From NCBI GenBank assembly GCA_015661465.1, contig DQVZ01000271.1, positions 1 through 7,209 on the forward strand: a DNA stretch of 7,209 nt, given 5' to 3'. The notes beneath the pieces were generated by a model that saw only the letters and a list, made by a program, of their open reading frames with translations, searched no databases and had not been told where the DNA came from. The translations under genes were made by a program, and so were the position numbers. How positions within the stretch are numbered: the first letter of the stretch is position 1; every line of letters starts with the position of its first letter. Source of the stretch: Aquifex aeolicus. Its GTDB lineage: Bacteria; Aquificota; Aquificia; Aquificales; Aquificaceae. This document shows, in pieces, positions 6,746 through 7,209 of this stretch.

Positions 6746-7209
6746 ATGCAGGAATTTTTCATAAAGAGGCCTATAACCTCCTGGATGCTGATGCTTTCCC
6801 TTATACTGCTGGGGCTTTACTCCCTGAGATTTATTCCCGTTGATAGGTTCCCTGATGTTGAATTTCCCGTAATTTCTGTCTCCACAGTGTACCCGGGAGC
6901 AGACCCTTACGTGGTTGATGTAAGTGTGACGAAGATTATCGAGGAAGAACTATCCACAATAAGCGGTATAGAGAGTATATACTCAAGGAGCTTTCCGGGA
7001 CTTTCCAAAATAACTATTATTTTTAGTCTTGATAAAGATATAGAAATCGCTTCTCAGGAAGTAAGGGATGCTATTCAGAGGGCACTCCGCAGGCTTCCCA
7101 AAGAGGTAGAACCTCCTTCGGTGAGAAAAGTTGATACTTCAATGGCACCGGTTATGGTGGTTATTCTCTACTCTGACACAGCAGATTACCAAAAACTTTC
7201 CTACTATGC
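6746..7209 (+). CDS. RND efflux transporter, inner membrane pump (partial, N-terminus)
   Basis: The first 154 codons of an AcrB/MdtB-type RND transporter (about 1000 residues when complete), cut by the window end. RND pumps use the proton gradient to expel drugs, lipids or metals through an adaptor and an outer-membrane channel. Residues 1-10 MQEFFIKRPI match the family start (FFIRRP), followed by transmembrane helix 1 (about 11-31), the VDRFPDVEFPVISVSTVYPG segment (32-51) that opens the porter domain, EEELSTISGIESIYS (66-80), and QEVRDAIQRALRRLPKEVEP (104-123) leading to a truncated PN2-like strand. The sequence resembles hydrophobic/amphiphilic (HAE) pumps more than metal pumps, but the diagnostic transmembrane helix 4 is outside the window. 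An in-frame GTG at 6740 is the only close alternative start. The likely partners are the adaptor and TolC genes on the other strand just upstream. Confidence 0.94.
   Translation, partial: MQEFFIKRPITSWMLMLSLILLGLYSLRFIPVDRFPDVEFPVISVSTVYPGADPYVVDVSVTKIIEEELSTISGIESIYSRSFPGLSKITIIFSLDKDIEIASQEVRDAIQRALRRLPKEVEPPSVRKVDTSMAPVMVVILYSDTADYQKLSYY

Noticed and set aside
6718..6843. Plus-strand ATG at 6718 after AAAGG, opening a 41-codon frame across the RND start
   Set aside because: It is out of frame with the RND gene, ends early inside it, and its product has no protein-like pattern compared with the RND N-terminus.

Overview
This window looks like chromosomal DNA from a thermophilic bacterium of the Aquificales, most likely Aquifex aeolicus or a close relative. 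That is inference from three things. The proteins are rich in Lys, Glu and Ile, with many AGG/AGA and ATA codons. The genes are packed so tightly that their ends overlap. The window also carries a TtuA-type tRNA thiolase, a family known from thermophiles. The GlyA and PanD sequences also look Aquifex-like to me, but no search was run.

Layout. Bases 1-152 are a non-coding leader with a good promoter candidate. On the plus strand, glyA (serine hydroxymethyltransferase, 153-1442) is followed by a 38-nt-overlapping gene for a degenerate EAL + HDOD protein (1405-2640). Converging on it from the minus strand is a two-gene unit, panD (aspartate 1-decarboxylase, start corrected to 3336) and a single-domain rhodanese, joined by a TAATG stop/start. 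A short AT-rich gap separates panD from the divergent plus-strand ttuA (3406-4314). ttuA in turn overlaps the tail of a minus-strand pair: a periplasmic adaptor lipoprotein (HlyD/AcrA type, 5541-6590) followed by a TolC-type outer-membrane factor (4303-5544), joined by ATGA. After a 155-bp gap, an RND inner-membrane transporter gene starts on the plus strand (6746) and runs off the window.

Function. The last three genes together would make a complete tripartite efflux pump, with the inner-membrane pump divergent from its adaptor and outer-membrane channel. The central block mixes coenzyme A precursor synthesis (PanD) with sulfur chemistry (rhodanese, TtuA). A rhodanese two genes from TtuA recalls the rhodanese TtuD, which works with TtuA in Thermus. 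GlyA supplies glycine and one-carbon units.

The most interesting points are: the EAL domain that has lost its catalytic acidic residues; the rhodanese/TtuA proximity; the absence of Shine-Dalgarno sequences at glyA and the RND gene, each with a -10-like box exactly 7 nt before the ATG; and a 47-codon reading frame hidden in the pump intergenic region that reads like real protein. I see no RNA gene, insertion sequence, CRISPR array or clear intrinsic terminator.
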